NCBI RefSeq assembly: GCF_000214825.1
Contig: NC_015581.1
Location: 1,674,001-1,738,000 of the forward strand
Direction: 5' to 3'
DNA length: 64,000 nucleotides
DNA from: Thiomicrospira cyclica ALM1
Lineage (GTDB): Bacteria > Pseudomonadota > Gammaproteobacteria > Thiomicrospirales > Thiomicrospiraceae
Shown: piece by piece, positions 28,123 through 40,100 of the stretch
Position numbering within the stretch: position 1 is the first letter of the stretch
How the letters are laid out: the number at the start of each line of letters is the position of its first letter
The notes under the pieces: model-generated
What the model was told of the DNA's origin: nothing
Database searches by the model: none
What the model saw: only the letters and a program-made list of their open reading frames with translations
Program-made: the position numbers and the translations under genes

Positions 28123-29364
28123 ATGAATTTTGCCGATTTTGAACTTGATGACCGCCTACTTGACGCCTTAGCTGACGTCCATTTTAATCGCCCTACACCC
28201 ATTCAACAGCAGGCGATTCCTGCCTTAATGAACGGCGAAGACGTCCTAGCTGGCGCCGCAACAGGCACGGGTAAAACCGCTGCGTTTGTGCTCCCGGTAC
28301 TGCAACATATTATTGATAATCCTCAGGGTTATTCGCCTAACCCGCGTGCGCTATTACTGGCTCCAACGCGAGAGTTAGCCTTACAAATTCGCCAGGTGGT
28401 TAAATCGCTCAGCCGTCACTTAGATCTTCGCTCGGTCGCAATTACCGGTGGCCTTGCCCAAGATAAACAACGGGCCTTATTAACCCAGCCGTATCAAATC
28501 CTGATCGCCACCCCAGGCCGCTTACTGAATCTCATTGAACAAGATGCCATTGACCTGTCCGACCTTGAGCTAGTTATGATTGACGAGGCCGACCGGATGC
28601 TCGACATGGGTCAAGGGCCCGATGTCTATGCGTTATTGGATGCGATTCCAGATAGTTTTCAAGCCGGTTTATTTTCAGCCACCCTATCGGGGAGTGGCAT
28701 TGAACGCTTTGCACAACGGATGCTTGATGATCCAACAATTATTCAAGTTGATGCGGCCAATCACGACTCCAATCAAGTGCAACAACTGTTGTACTTTGCA
28801 GACGATCGCGAGCATAAACAGACGCTATTGCGAACGCTACTACAAGATGCCAGCTGTGAAAAAGCGTTGGTTTTTTGTAATAAAAAATCACGTGCGATTG
28901 AGCTCAATGACTGGTTAAATGCGGAAGGACTTGCTTCGGATGTACTTCATGGTGATTTTATCCAAGCCGCTCGCTTAGAACGGGTAAAGCGCTTCACTGA
29001 CCACCCCAAACAAGTGTTAGTTGCCACCGATGTGGCGGCACGAGGGCTTGATATTGCCAACATAACCCACGTTATTAATTTTGATGTCCCTTTACGCGGT
29101 GATATCTATATTCATCGAATTGGACGAACCGGACGTGCACAGCAGGTCGGCTTGGCGATTACCCTGGCCGAAGGGCATGAACTCAAAGACATCGCACGGA
29201 TAGAGTATCACCTGAATAAACGTTTGAATGTGACGACCATGCCTGGTTTAGAAGCCCGGTTGAGCTTAAACAAACCCACCCGCGCTAAGAAAAAGCCGCA
29301 CAAAAAGAAATTGGCTAAAAAGCTGGCTAAACAACCCGCTAAAAAGAGCCCAAAACGCCGCTAA
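28123..29364 (+). CDS. srmB: DEAD-box RNA helicase, SrmB-like
   Basis: 413-residue RNA helicase likely assisting early 50S subunit assembly. It begins MNFADFELDDRLLDALADVHFNRPTPIQQQAIPAL, close to SrmB, then shows ATGTGKT, PTRELALQ, TPGRLL, DEADRMLDMG, SAT, ARGLDIANITHVINFD and HRIGRTGRAQQ. A Lys-rich basic tail (about 30 residues) replaces any folded C-terminal domain, as in SrmB. The start at 28123 is supported by AAGG eight bases upstream; an in-frame ATG at 28054 would overlap the previous gene by 50 bases. Confidence 0.88.
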   Translation: MNFADFELDDRLLDALADVHFNRPTPIQQQAIPALMNGEDVLAGAATGTGKTAAFVLPVLQHIIDNPQGYSPNPRALLLAPTRELALQIRQVVKSLSRHLDLRSVAITGGLAQDKQRALLTQPYQILIATPGRLLNLIEQDAIDLSDLELVMIDEADRMLDMGQGPDVYALLDAIPDSFQAGLFSATLSGSGIERFAQRMLDDPTIIQVDAANHDSNQVQQLLYFADDREHKQTLLRTLLQDASCEKALVFCNKKSRAIELNDWLNAEGLASDVLHGDFIQAARLERVKRFTDHPKQVLVATDVAARGLDIANITHVINFDVPLRGDIYIHRIGRTGRAQQVGLAITLAEGHELKDIARIEYHLNKRLNVTTMPGLEARLSLNKPTRAKKKPHKKKLAKKLAKQPAKKSPKRR

Positions 29365-29375
29365 ATAGAAGGGAG

Positions 29376-30932
29376 CTAATAAGCCGTCTCCCATTCAAAC
29401 CGGCTGAGGTTTTTTTGCTCGGCATCAAAGTGAATGCCCACCAGGTAAATGGGTTTTTGAGCGCTCAGGTATTTTTCGGCGTAGCCTTTGGCTTTGATTT
29501 GTTCTAAGGCGTTGGAGTTGGGTTGGTCGGGGCGGTCTACTTTGAATTCCAAAATATAAATCGCCTGATCCATGATGATCGTTAAATCAATCCGACCTTT
29601 ATTGGTCACATCTTCACCAATTATGTTGAGGCCGAGGCTTTGTAAATACACATAGATCACGCTGGCATAAAAGCCCTCGTAGTGCTTCAGGTCGTTTTGG
29701 ATGTAGTTGTGATAGGGAATGCTGGCAAACATACTGGTTAAGGCGTGTTTGAAGTTGTCCAGATCGGCCTCTAACAGGCTCTTGTAAATATCTGTTTTAG
29801 TAGGTATTGGGCGTTTGTCCTGCACGAGCTGATCAATAATATAATCATGAAGAGATTGTTTGACTTCCTTGTTGGGAATTTTTAGCGTGTATTCCAGCGT
29901 GTCAAACAGGGTGGTCTGCACCCGGTCTATCGTCAAATACCCACTCTGATACAAAATCACTTCTAAATCCAGGTTATCGATATCAAAACTGTTCAGCAGT
30001 TTTTCATCCACCCGCAGATTCGCCAAGCTCGGCAAAAAGTAATGCTGGGTTTTTATCAACTCAATTAAAAAGGTCGGCGTACCGCTCTCAAACCAGTAAT
30101 TTCTGAACGTGTGTTCATTAGCAATGAACTTTAAAATGTCAAATGGGTTGTACATCTGACTACCCAAAAAGTTATAGCCGTTGTACCAGGCCTGCAGCTT
30201 CGCCATATCCACACCGTCTAGGTAGGGTGCAAAGCTCGTTTCCACATCCTGCTGGCTGTAACCACAAATATCGCCGTATTTGCGTTGTAACGAGATGTCA
30301 GTAATGTTGTTTAAGCCGCTAAAGATTGAGGTTTTGGTAAACTTACTCACCCCAGTTAAGAACGCAAAGCGCAAAAACTCGTCACTGCCCTTAATCACAC
30401 TGTAAAAATTGACCAAGCCGTCACGGATTTGCTGCGCGACAGGTGTATTGGTGATGCTATCGAGAATCGGTTTGTCGTATTCATCGACCAACACCACCAC
30501 TTTTTGTTGGTATTTGGCGTGGGCCTTGCGAATCAGTTCGCTAAAACAGCCGGCAACACTGTTTTTTTCTTCACACTCTATGCCTAGATACTGCTGATTT
30601 TCTTTCAGCGTGCGTAAAATGCTTTCATCAAGTTGTGTACGGTTTTCAATCTTGCCCGACGCAAAACTAATTCGAATCACCGGATAACTAACCGACCAAT
30701 CCCATTGATCCTCAATCGCTAGGCCAGAAAAATAATGCTGATTGCCTTCAAATATATTGCGCAACGTATCCAAAAACAACGACTTCCCGAAGCGACGCGG
30801 ACGGCTTAGAAACACGTATTTGTAGGTTTGCAACAGCTCATAAGCCATCGCCGTTTTATCGATGTACAGATAATCGTCTTCACGGATTTCGCTAAAGGTT
30901 TGAATACCAATTGGGAGTTTTTTGAGCGACAT
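29376..30932 (-). CDS. AAA-ATPase-like / PD-(D/E)XK nuclease-like protein
   Basis: 518-residue member of a family often present in many copies per genome, of unknown function. The N-terminus carries the AAA-ATPase-like domain (PIGIQTFSEIREDDYLYIDKT, Walker A variant SRPRRFGKSLFLDTL, Walker B-like VVLVDEYDKPILD). The C-terminus has the PD-(D/E)XK-like DUF1703 region, with the catalytic pattern GRIDLTIIMDQAIYILEFKVD near residues 440-465. Gene copies of this family are frequently gained and lost. It sits alone between the helicase and the adhesin island. Confidence 0.85.
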   Translation of the reverse strand: MSLKKLPIGIQTFSEIREDDYLYIDKTAMAYELLQTYKYVFLSRPRRFGKSLFLDTLRNIFEGNQHYFSGLAIEDQWDWSVSYPVIRISFASGKIENRTQLDESILRTLKENQQYLGIECEEKNSVAGCFSELIRKAHAKYQQKVVVLVDEYDKPILDSITNTPVAQQIRDGLVNFYSVIKGSDEFLRFAFLTGVSKFTKTSIFSGLNNITDISLQRKYGDICGYSQQDVETSFAPYLDGVDMAKLQAWYNGYNFLGSQMYNPFDILKFIANEHTFRNYWFESGTPTFLIELIKTQHYFLPSLANLRVDEKLLNSFDIDNLDLEVILYQSGYLTIDRVQTTLFDTLEYTLKIPNKEVKQSLHDYIIDQLVQDKRPIPTKTDIYKSLLEADLDNFKHALTSMFASIPYHNYIQNDLKHYEGFYASVIYVYLQSLGLNIIGEDVTNKGRIDLTIIMDQAIYILEFKVDRPDQPNSNALEQIKAKGYAEKYLSAQKPIYLVGIHFDAEQKNLSRFEWETAY

Positions 30933-31055
30933 AAGAGTTCTACTAATGATTCTTCGCTATGAGATAGTGACTAAGTATAACAAAAACCAACCCGCAGGAT
31001 GAATGGCGGCATATAAACTCGGCGCTACGAACTCAGCTACTTACTCAGTCCGAAG

Positions 31056-31097
31056 AAAAAAGCCCCAGCGCGTCAGTTTCAACGCGCGGAGGCCTTA
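31056..31097 (-). terminator. Rho-independent terminator after tpsA
   Basis: On the minus strand, GGCC, then GCGCGT and ACGCGC (31068-31073 with 31082-31087), then GGGGC and a T run form an extended stem, 23 bases past the tpsA stop. The rest of the 187-base gap to the AAA-ATPase gene shows nothing recognisable. Confidence 0.85.
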
Positions 31098-31119
31098 AAA
31101 TACAGCCATGTAATAGAGC

Positions 31120-34100
31120 TTAATTACCGGAACGAATAACGATGTTGCTCACCGCCTCAACCGTGATCCCAAAGCTATAGCTCGCGGCCATTAAGCCCAA
31201 GGATACTAATTGTGGCATCAGATAACGCGCAAGTTGCTCATCCGTTAGATTGAGGATCAGTTGGTTATCATCGGTGATTTCTACCACCAAGTCCACCAAC
31301 GCATCAACCCCTAGCTCAACCTGAGCTTCTACGCGATCCACCACGTTGAGTGCGTTCAACGCCACCGGCTCAACCGACTCACTCACCGCCGTTTGACCTT
31401 GATTGACGCTCAAGACACCGCCACTTTGCGCTACCGACACCTCGGTACGACTTGCGCCGGCACCATTCACTTGGGTCACACTGAGTGTGCGCACGCTACT
31501 GACATCCGAGCTGGCTTGGCTGGTGCGCACCACACTGGTCTGTGACGTCGAGCTCACGCCCAACTCAAGCGTTTGATTGCCCACACGCAGCTTAGCGGTC
31601 GCAGGCGCCGCTCCCATGTCTGAGGCTTGCAGACTTGACTGCACCACCACATCCACTTCGTTGAGTTCAATACTAAAGTCGTTACGACGGGCACCGAACT
31701 GGCTACTGCTGGTCGCAGAACCCACATTGGTGCTGCCGGCACCGCCCTCACTGGAGCCGCCCGAATCACTGCCGGCATCGGCACTGACCAGCGTCGGTAA
31801 TAACAATTCATTACCGGATGTCATGCCCGCTACCGCCGCATTCACATCGGTCATCGGCACAATCGGTGCTGGATCAAAGCTGATCGCACCACCACGGGCA
31901 AACAGACTTTGACGACCGCCTACCGTAAAGTTAGCATCCCGGTTTCGGGTCAGCTCACCCTCAACCGAACGCGCATTGAGGTCACCCCTGGCCGCAATAT
32001 TGTTTAGCGCCAGATTGGTTTTGGCGGTCAAGCCAATGTTATTGCCCTCGGCATTGACTGGACTATTGAAGGTATTATTGGCATCGGTTAGCACAATATC
32101 ACCGCTGCCGGCCACCAGGCCGGCTGTACCGGTCACGTTGAGTGGTCCGGTTTGGGTGATGTTTTCGGCACTCGTGACATCAAGATTGCCCGCTAAGGTG
32201 GTTTCACCGAATGTGGTGCTGCCACCGCTGGTGATATTCAGATCCGTTGCACTGCCTTCAACGCTCATGTTACCGCCAGAGCTCAAATCGCTGTTGCCAT
32301 CCACATCTAACGCTACGGTCATTGTGCCACCAGAGCTTAAGTTGGCATCTCCGCCCGCTTCAACCTCGGCGGTGAGATTACCGCTGGCATTGAGCGTCAC
32401 ATCGGTTTTGGCCGTCACATCCGCATCCAAGTTACCGGTGGCGGCTAGATTCACGTTGTCGCCATCGACCGTGACTTTATCGCCAAAGGCGTTACTTGAA
32501 TCGGTTAGCGCAATGTCGCCATTGGTTGATACCAGGTCAGCTGTACCGGTCACGTTCAACGGGCCGGTTTGGGTGATGGCGCCGTTGTTGGTGGTGCTGC
32601 TTAGGTTGCCACGCACTGTGGTGTTGGCAAAACTGGTGCTACTGCCCGCGCCCGTAGTGGTTGTGGTCAGATTCTGGCTGTTGCCCGAGACTGTCATATT
32701 ACCGCCGGAGGTCAGATCGCTGTTGCCGGTGACATTCAGTGCTGCATTCAACGCACCGCCCGCATCCACGGTGGCATTCCCGGTCGCATTGACCGTAGCG
32801 TTCAGATTATTGGCATCTTTAAGCGCCACATCCTTAGCGGTCGCGGTTACTGCGCCGCCAAAGTCATTACCCGCATTGTTAAGGGTGATGTCACCCGTGC
32901 CTGCCACCAGGCCTGCTGTACCGGTCACGTTCAGTGGTCCGGTTTGGGTGATGGCGCCGTTGTTGGTGGTGGTCAATAAATCACCGCGCACCGTCGTCAC
33001 CCCAAATGTGGTCGTGCTGTTTTCACCGGTTGTGGTCGTGGTCAGGTTCTGGCTGTTGCCGGAGACCGTCATATTGCCCACAGAGGTGAGGGTGCTGTTG
33101 CCGGCAACACTCAATGCTGCAGTCAACACACCGCCCGCATCCACGGTGGCATTCCCGGTCGCATTGACCGTAGCGTTCAGATTATTGGCATCTTTAAGCG
33201 CCACATCCTTACCACTGGCCGTCACCGCACCCACAAAGTCATTAGCCGCGTTGTTAAGGGTGATGTCACCCGTGCCTGCTACCAGGTTTGTCGTGCCGGT
33301 CACATTCAACGGACCAGTTTGGGAAATGTTGCCGTTGTTGGTGGTGCTATTTAAGTTGCCACGAACTGTCGTATTGGCAAAACTGGTGCTACTGCCCGCA
33401 CCGGTGGTGGTCGTGGTCAGGTTCTGGCTGTTGCCAGAAACCGCCATATTACCCACCGAGGTTAGGGTGCTGTTGCCGGTGACATTCAGTGCCGCAGTCA
33501 ACACACCGCCCGCATCCACGGTGGCGTTTCCACCTGCGCTCACATCAGCGGTCATATTTCCGCCGGAGGTGAGGTCAGCATCTCCGCCCGCTTCAACCTC
33601 GGCGGTGAGATTACCGCTGGCATTGAGCGTCACATCGGTTTTGGCCGTCACATCCGCATCCAAGTTACCGGTGGCGGCTAGATTCACGTTGTCGCCGTCG
33701 GCGGTAACTTTGCCTGTAAAGGCATTGCTATTCCCATCCAACGTGATGTCGTTACCGGCTTCAAGATTGGTTGGTCCTTGGGTCACTGTCAGCGTGCTGT
33801 CAACACCCTGCGTGATGTTGCCCGCCGTCGCCTCTAAATCCAAGCTTTGAACATTGACTGTGCCATTAAGGGCAATGTTAGTTCCAGCCGTTGCATCCAG
33901 CTTGCCTGTGGTGGTCACGTTGCCTAGCGTTAGGCTGTCGATGTCATTGAGGGTCACATCCTTACCGCCCAACACATTCACCACGCCGTTAAAGTCGTTC
34001 GCTTTATCCAACGTAATGTCGTTACCGGCTTCAAGATTGGTTGGTCCTTGGGTCACTGTCAGCGTGCTGTCAACACCCTGCGTGATGTTGCCCGCCGTCG

Positions 34101-37100
34101 CCTCTAAATCCAAGCTTTGAACATTGACTGTGCCATTAAGAGCAAGGTTAGTTCCAGCCGTTGCATCCAGCTTGCCTGTGGTGGTTACGTTGCCTAGCGT
34201 TAGGCTGTCGATGTCATTGAGGGTCACATCCTTACCGCCTAAAACATTCACAACACCGCCAAAATTATTGTCACCATCCAGCGTGATGTCGTAGAAAGTG
34301 GCCGGATCCCCGCCATTACTGGCTAGCAGTGTGGTGGCACCGGTGACAACAATCTCACTGTCTTCTTCCTGATCAATCGCCCCACTGGTGCTGGTGACAT
34401 TTAGGAAGCCAGCCGCGTTGATCGTGCCTAGCGTTAGACCACCCACGCCATTAACCAGCGTGATGTTTTGCCAGCTGCCGTCATTAGCGCCCACAAACGA
34501 TACTGCGCCACCAAAGTTATTGCTGGCGGCATTTAGCAAGGCGATTTGTGCAGTGCCGGTGTCGGCGATAAAGGCTGACGTGCCGGTAACAACCAATCTT
34601 CCTGTCGCCTGAGAAACACCACCCGCTGCGCCAGCACCTGACGTGGTACTTAAAAGATTTCCGCCCACTGTGGTATCACCAAACAGGGTTTTACCAGGGC
34701 TGGTAATTGTCAAGTTGCCGCCGGAGGTCAAGCTAACCCAACTTAAATCACCCGTTGTTTGCGTGATGCTCAGATGCGCAGCCGAACCTGTCGTGGTCAA
34801 GGTACCCGCGGTTTGGCTAAAGCTGTCACTAATTGTCACCGCACCTGTACTGGTGAAGCTGCCGCCGGTTTGAACCAGGTCTGCTAATGTGGCGCCGCCG
34901 CTACCGATGTTAAGCGTGCCTGCAGAGATATCCAGCGTCGCTGTTGAACCGATCAGGGATTCAATGTCCACAGCACCACTTTCTGCCGGTACCAACACCG
35001 TACTGCCAAAACTCACCGTATGACCGGTCGGGATGACCACATTGGCGACGTTGGCCAAATCGGGCACAGTCCCGGTGATGGTTTCGTCAGCGGTTGAGGC
35101 CCAGTTAGCGGGATCAAACCAATTGCCGTCTGCGGTGCCAATCCAGGTGACGGAATCAAGACGGGTGATTTCACCAGCCGCAGCGGCGTTATAACCAGCC
35201 GCATCATTGCCCGAACCGCCGTTGGTATGCAGGTGCAATACGTTGTTTTCATCAAAAGTAATACGATAGTTATCCGCCGCGGCACCTGACAAGCTGACAC
35301 TACTGACCGTCACACGCTCATCACCACTGCCGACATTTTTACTGTCAAACACCGCTGTGCGATTAATCACCAGGTCGTCATTCGCGACTGGCGCAAAATC
35401 AGAGTTGGCAAAGCTGACCGACACGGTTGCAGCTGTTGAGCCGTCATACACTCGCGTGTCGCCGGTAAAGGTAATCGCTAATGGACGCTGGAAAATCACT
35501 CCATCGTTACCGGTGATGGTGGTGGTGCCACCGCCGGGAATGCTGTAGTTGCTAGCCAGGGTGCTGCCAACGGCAGTCACAGTTAACGGATTGTCAACTG
35601 TGCTGGTTAAGGTGTAACGAATCCCTGTACCCGCATTAGCCGAGTCAAAGGCACCTACCCCGCCCGATACAGTTATGCTTTCACCACTTATCAAACCCGA
35701 CTCAACCTGACCGCTAACCGCCACCAAGCCCACGGAAACATTGTCCATGCTGGTGGTGCCGTCATACACCTTGCTAACACCCGTACCTGAAACAGCGAGT
35801 GGGCGCGGCGTGATGCTGGCTGCGACGCTGGTCTCAGTGTTAAAGGTGTAATCCGATGTTTCAGAGCCCACGCTGGTGGTAATGCCGTTAGTGCTAAAGG
35901 CAATGCCGGTGACATCCAGGCTATTTGCACTGACCACATCTTTTGAGTTGTAAACCGCCGTATAGTCAAAAACGAAGCTATCGTCCCCCACCGCATTAGC
36001 AATAACAAACACCGGTACAAAATCGGCATTTGCCTGCACCCCGTCGCCGACTTTAGCATCAGTAGTACCGTCATACACCTTGCTCACATTGGTATTGCCC
36101 AGCGTGATTTGCAGTTCGCGCGGTGTAATAGTGAGGGTGTTTTTCGCTGCATCAAAGTTAGTCAGTGCCAATGCTGCGCCACTGACTGGGTTCAGCTCCT
36201 GTATAACGTAGTTACCCACCAAACCACTGGCATCGGCCAGGGTAATGGAGTCGATAAACTTATCCTCAACCGCCACCCGTGCCGAGCTACCGGTTGCTGC
36301 GGTAATAGCCAAGGTTTCACCTTCGACCAACCCGGTAAGCGTGATATTGGATTCACTCAGGTTGATTGTACCGTCATACACCTTAGTGGCCGCCAATGTC
36401 AGCTCCCTGCGGGTAATGCTGACGGTATTTTCATCACTGAATGCCGTTAAGGACGGTAATACATAGTTGCTGACCACACCACCATGAGCACCATCTACCA
36501 ACGTCATCGCGGTGAAGTGCGTTGCATCAGCCACATTGGCGCTGTTGGCCTGCGCGTTGGTGTAAGTCAGGGTTTCAGCACCTAGAGTACCCGTCACGCC
36601 GGTATCGATGGTGCCATCAAAAGCGCGGGAACCATCATAGACCTTGGTGGTGGAGATATTTAGCAGCTTAGGATTAACCACCAAATTGCCATCAATGTGA
36701 ATGCCATTGGTCACCCCAACAATATTATCTGTAATATCCGTTGCCGCCAGAGAATAGGTGCCCACATTCCACCAGCCATTGCTGTTGCGGGTACCTGTGC
36801 CATCGATATTAAAAGTGATGGTTTGATCATTGGCATCGGTAAAGACTAGGGCGTTGTTGTTCGTAGCCGCAAAAGCACTGCCGGAAGCGTCGGTTAGCGT
36901 CAGAGCAATTTCCACTACATCTGCCTGGCTGACAGTGCCCATGGTAACAGTACCACCAACGTCTTTACGAATAGACGCCACCCCAGCAAAATTGTTAGGA
37001 TCAGCAGCGGCCAAAGTCACCACATCGCCCTCTATCAGTTGAACGGTCGCGGTGGTCAAAACGTTGTTGCCACTATCCAACAACTCCACGATATCATTTT

Positions 37101-40100
37101 GAGCAAAACCAGCGGCCTCACCATTGCCTAAGGTGACAATCGGGCCAGTCACATACTTAGCGCTGGTGGCGGTATACACGGCCTCGGTGCCATAAGTAGC
37201 GGTTTGCTGCCCCACTTCTACCCGCAGTTTTTGCACCGGAACAATGGTGAACGTACCAGGGGCATAGGTAATGTTGTAGTTGGTCGTAGTTAAGTCGCCG
37301 CTTGCAGTAATTACATAGTCGCCAGGGGCTTCGCCAGAAATACGTGCTAGGGTAATAGTATTGCCCGTAGTCGATTCACCCGCCGCCAAGTTGGTAAAGC
37401 TGACCCCAGCAAAGCCCGTTGGATCGGTTTGTGAATAGAACTTCGAGGCATTGTTCGCGGTAACCGTCACGGCCCGTTTATCAATGGTCAATGTATTGGT
37501 TGTGGTAGCTAATAAATAGCCCAACGCCGAAGTGGTGACAGGCTCAACCCGCAATTCATAGCTACCCGCATTATAAAACCCAGAGGCATTTAAGACTTCA
37601 GCCGTGGCTGCATTGGCATCAGCAAAAACCTCAGCATTCGGGGCATTCGGTACCGCTTGTGCCAAGGTGTCGCCATTAACGGTGGAACCGCCCGCAGTCA
37701 CGGTTAATGCTGGTGCTTCACCATAAACGATGGCTTGCGCTTCCGGTGTTAAAGTGAGCGTGGGTTGCTCACGATAGATCGCGTAAATGCCGCCACCCAA
37801 TGCAGCGGTGTAGTTGGTAGTGGTTTCATCACTGCCGTAGCGGAAACGGCCTGAGCCATTTGCAACCAGACCATAAGTACTGCCCACACTAACCAGGCCT
37901 GTGCTACCCGTAACACTGCCAGTAAAGAGCGTTGCCCGGCCACCCGATCCAACGGTAATAGATGGATTACCGCCACCTAAGAGAATATTACCGCCAGCAG
38001 CCGTGCCAGCTGCCGCATTCTTTTCAGCATTCAGCACAACTGCTGTATTACTGGCATTTAACGTGTCAATACTATGCGCTAGCGTTAAGTTACCCGTATG
38101 CGTGGCGATATTCACTGTTCCAATAGCTGCAATAGCCGTGGGATTGCTATCACCAACAGTTAACGCACCGGCATTGGTGAACGCCAAACTACCAAGGCGC
38201 TGAATAGTCATTCCGCCGGTAAGTACGTTCACGCTATTACTGGCGTTCGTCAGATTAAAATTGCCACCGTTGAATAACCGCAACCGATCCGCGGCAATCG
38301 CAGCCGTTTGCGTCACATTGCCAGAGGCAAAAATATTAATATTGCTGAGAACTGGAGTAGGCGTAGCACCATTCGTCGCAGTCAAGGCGCCATTAATCGC
38401 AATATCGCCACCATACAGCGAAATATCACCGGCAATAGCTGTGGCGCTGCCGATGGTAATATTGGCGGTATTACCTGACTTACCAATGGTTAGGCCAGAT
38501 AAATCCGCCGAGTAGGTCAACTGATCGGTGTTGAAAGCCGATGTAAATGAGGCGCTATAAGGCTTAACCGTCAAGGTGCCCGCGGTATTAAAGTTAAACC
38601 CGGAACTTAAATCAAAGTTATCGCCGGTTACCGTAATATTGCTGGTTGAACTGGTCACAGTTGAACCAGGTTTGTAGCCAATAGTCGAAGCAAAGTTGTT
38701 GCTGAATATCTTACCTGTACTGCCGCCGGTAAGATTGATTGCTCCGCTATTGGCAAGAATATTGGCGCCAATTAACAGAATGTTGTACTGGTCGCCTGAT
38801 CCCCCTGGCGTGCCTGAAATATCAATGCTTCCTGTGCCGGTACTCTGGATAAATATGCCCACATCGCCGCCCGCAAGAATGACACCGCGGCTATGTGTAG
38901 TGGCGTTAGAAGCAGAGCCCTGTATTGAGATATCACCATTGACCGTTTTTATGTAGGATGCCCAGCCAACACCAGCTGTCGTTGCATAATTACCAAGGTT
39001 CAAACCATCTGAGTAGGCAGCCGCTGACTCCACACTTCCAACTAAGGTAATATTTCCTGTCTTACCCGCATCCAAGGTAAACCCTTCGTAGGCATTAATC
39101 CCGGCAGAGTCACCGTCATATGATGATGTTTTCCCAGATACCGATGTTTGCCGCCCTTTAAATGAAATATCGCCACCGCCGGACAGCACAGTCACATTAC
39201 TGTTATGTCTTCCGGCGCCACTCTCTATTCCAAGGTTAATGCCACCTCTAAGCGTAGTGCTGGTATTGAGTGCATATCCTGTCGGTACAATAGTTCCACT
39301 GGTGAGCGTGGTCGAGTCAGCACCACCGCCCAAGGTAATAGACCCGCCACCTTCATCATCAGCCGTACCATTATTGGCGGTTCTGTCAGATGCGGTACGG
39401 GAATCCAACGTCACGTTATCTTTTAGATAGATAAAACCACCGTTGATCGTTTCGCCATCGCTATTTGACCAAAACGTGACATCCCCGCCATTGGTAACAA
39501 CGGCACGGCTTGCCTCAAGCGTGATGTTGCCGCTAGCCTTCAGTAAAACACCTGCGCCTGCTGCAGAGGTGGTGAGGTTTTGATCGATGGTGATATTGCT
39601 GCCATACAATGAAATTGGGCCATTAATCGACCATGGGGTATAAGTCTTAATGTGACTTAAGTTACCCTCTTTGCCAATTGTTAAACCGGTAAGGTTGCTG
39701 ACACCAAGAATATTCAACCACCTTACATCACCAGACCCTGTAAAGTTATTGTTGTCCAGCGTTCCCGAAACATCCAATGTAGTACCCACATCCTCAGTAC
39801 TCCAAGCGGTGCCAAAAGGCTCGAAGGTGAAGCTGCCAGTAGTCGAAATTATAAAATTATTAGCACTCGAGCCTTCATCTATATAATCCGTCCGAATTAA
39901 AACATTGCTGCTAGATGCATTTGGCGTAGGTGTAATACCGTTAACATCGATGTCGTCTTTGCGATTACCTAAATAAATATCATGCCCACGCAGGTAAATT
40001 CGGCTGTTAGATATGAGCGAAATATCGCCGGCCTGGCTCAATATTTGGATGGGTTGATCAGTCCCCAAACGCCCCAAAATAATTCCATCATTCTTGCCGT

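Noticed and set aside
29376-30932. AAA-ATPase/DUF1703 gene as a defence system component
   Set aside because: The family is common outside defence contexts and no partner gene lies nearby; listed only as a gene of unknown role.
31976-33850. A 624-codon open frame on the plus strand opposite tpsA, with several others of 60-160 codons nearby
   Set aside because: It is the mirror of the repetitive, stop-poor adhesin gene. Its product is low-complexity Val/Pro/Ser/Leu with the same repeats and no start signal or domain.
32540-34276. Regular repeats that might be read as a CRISPR array
   Set aside because: The units are 270 and 375 bases, have no unique spacers, and keep a single long reading frame.
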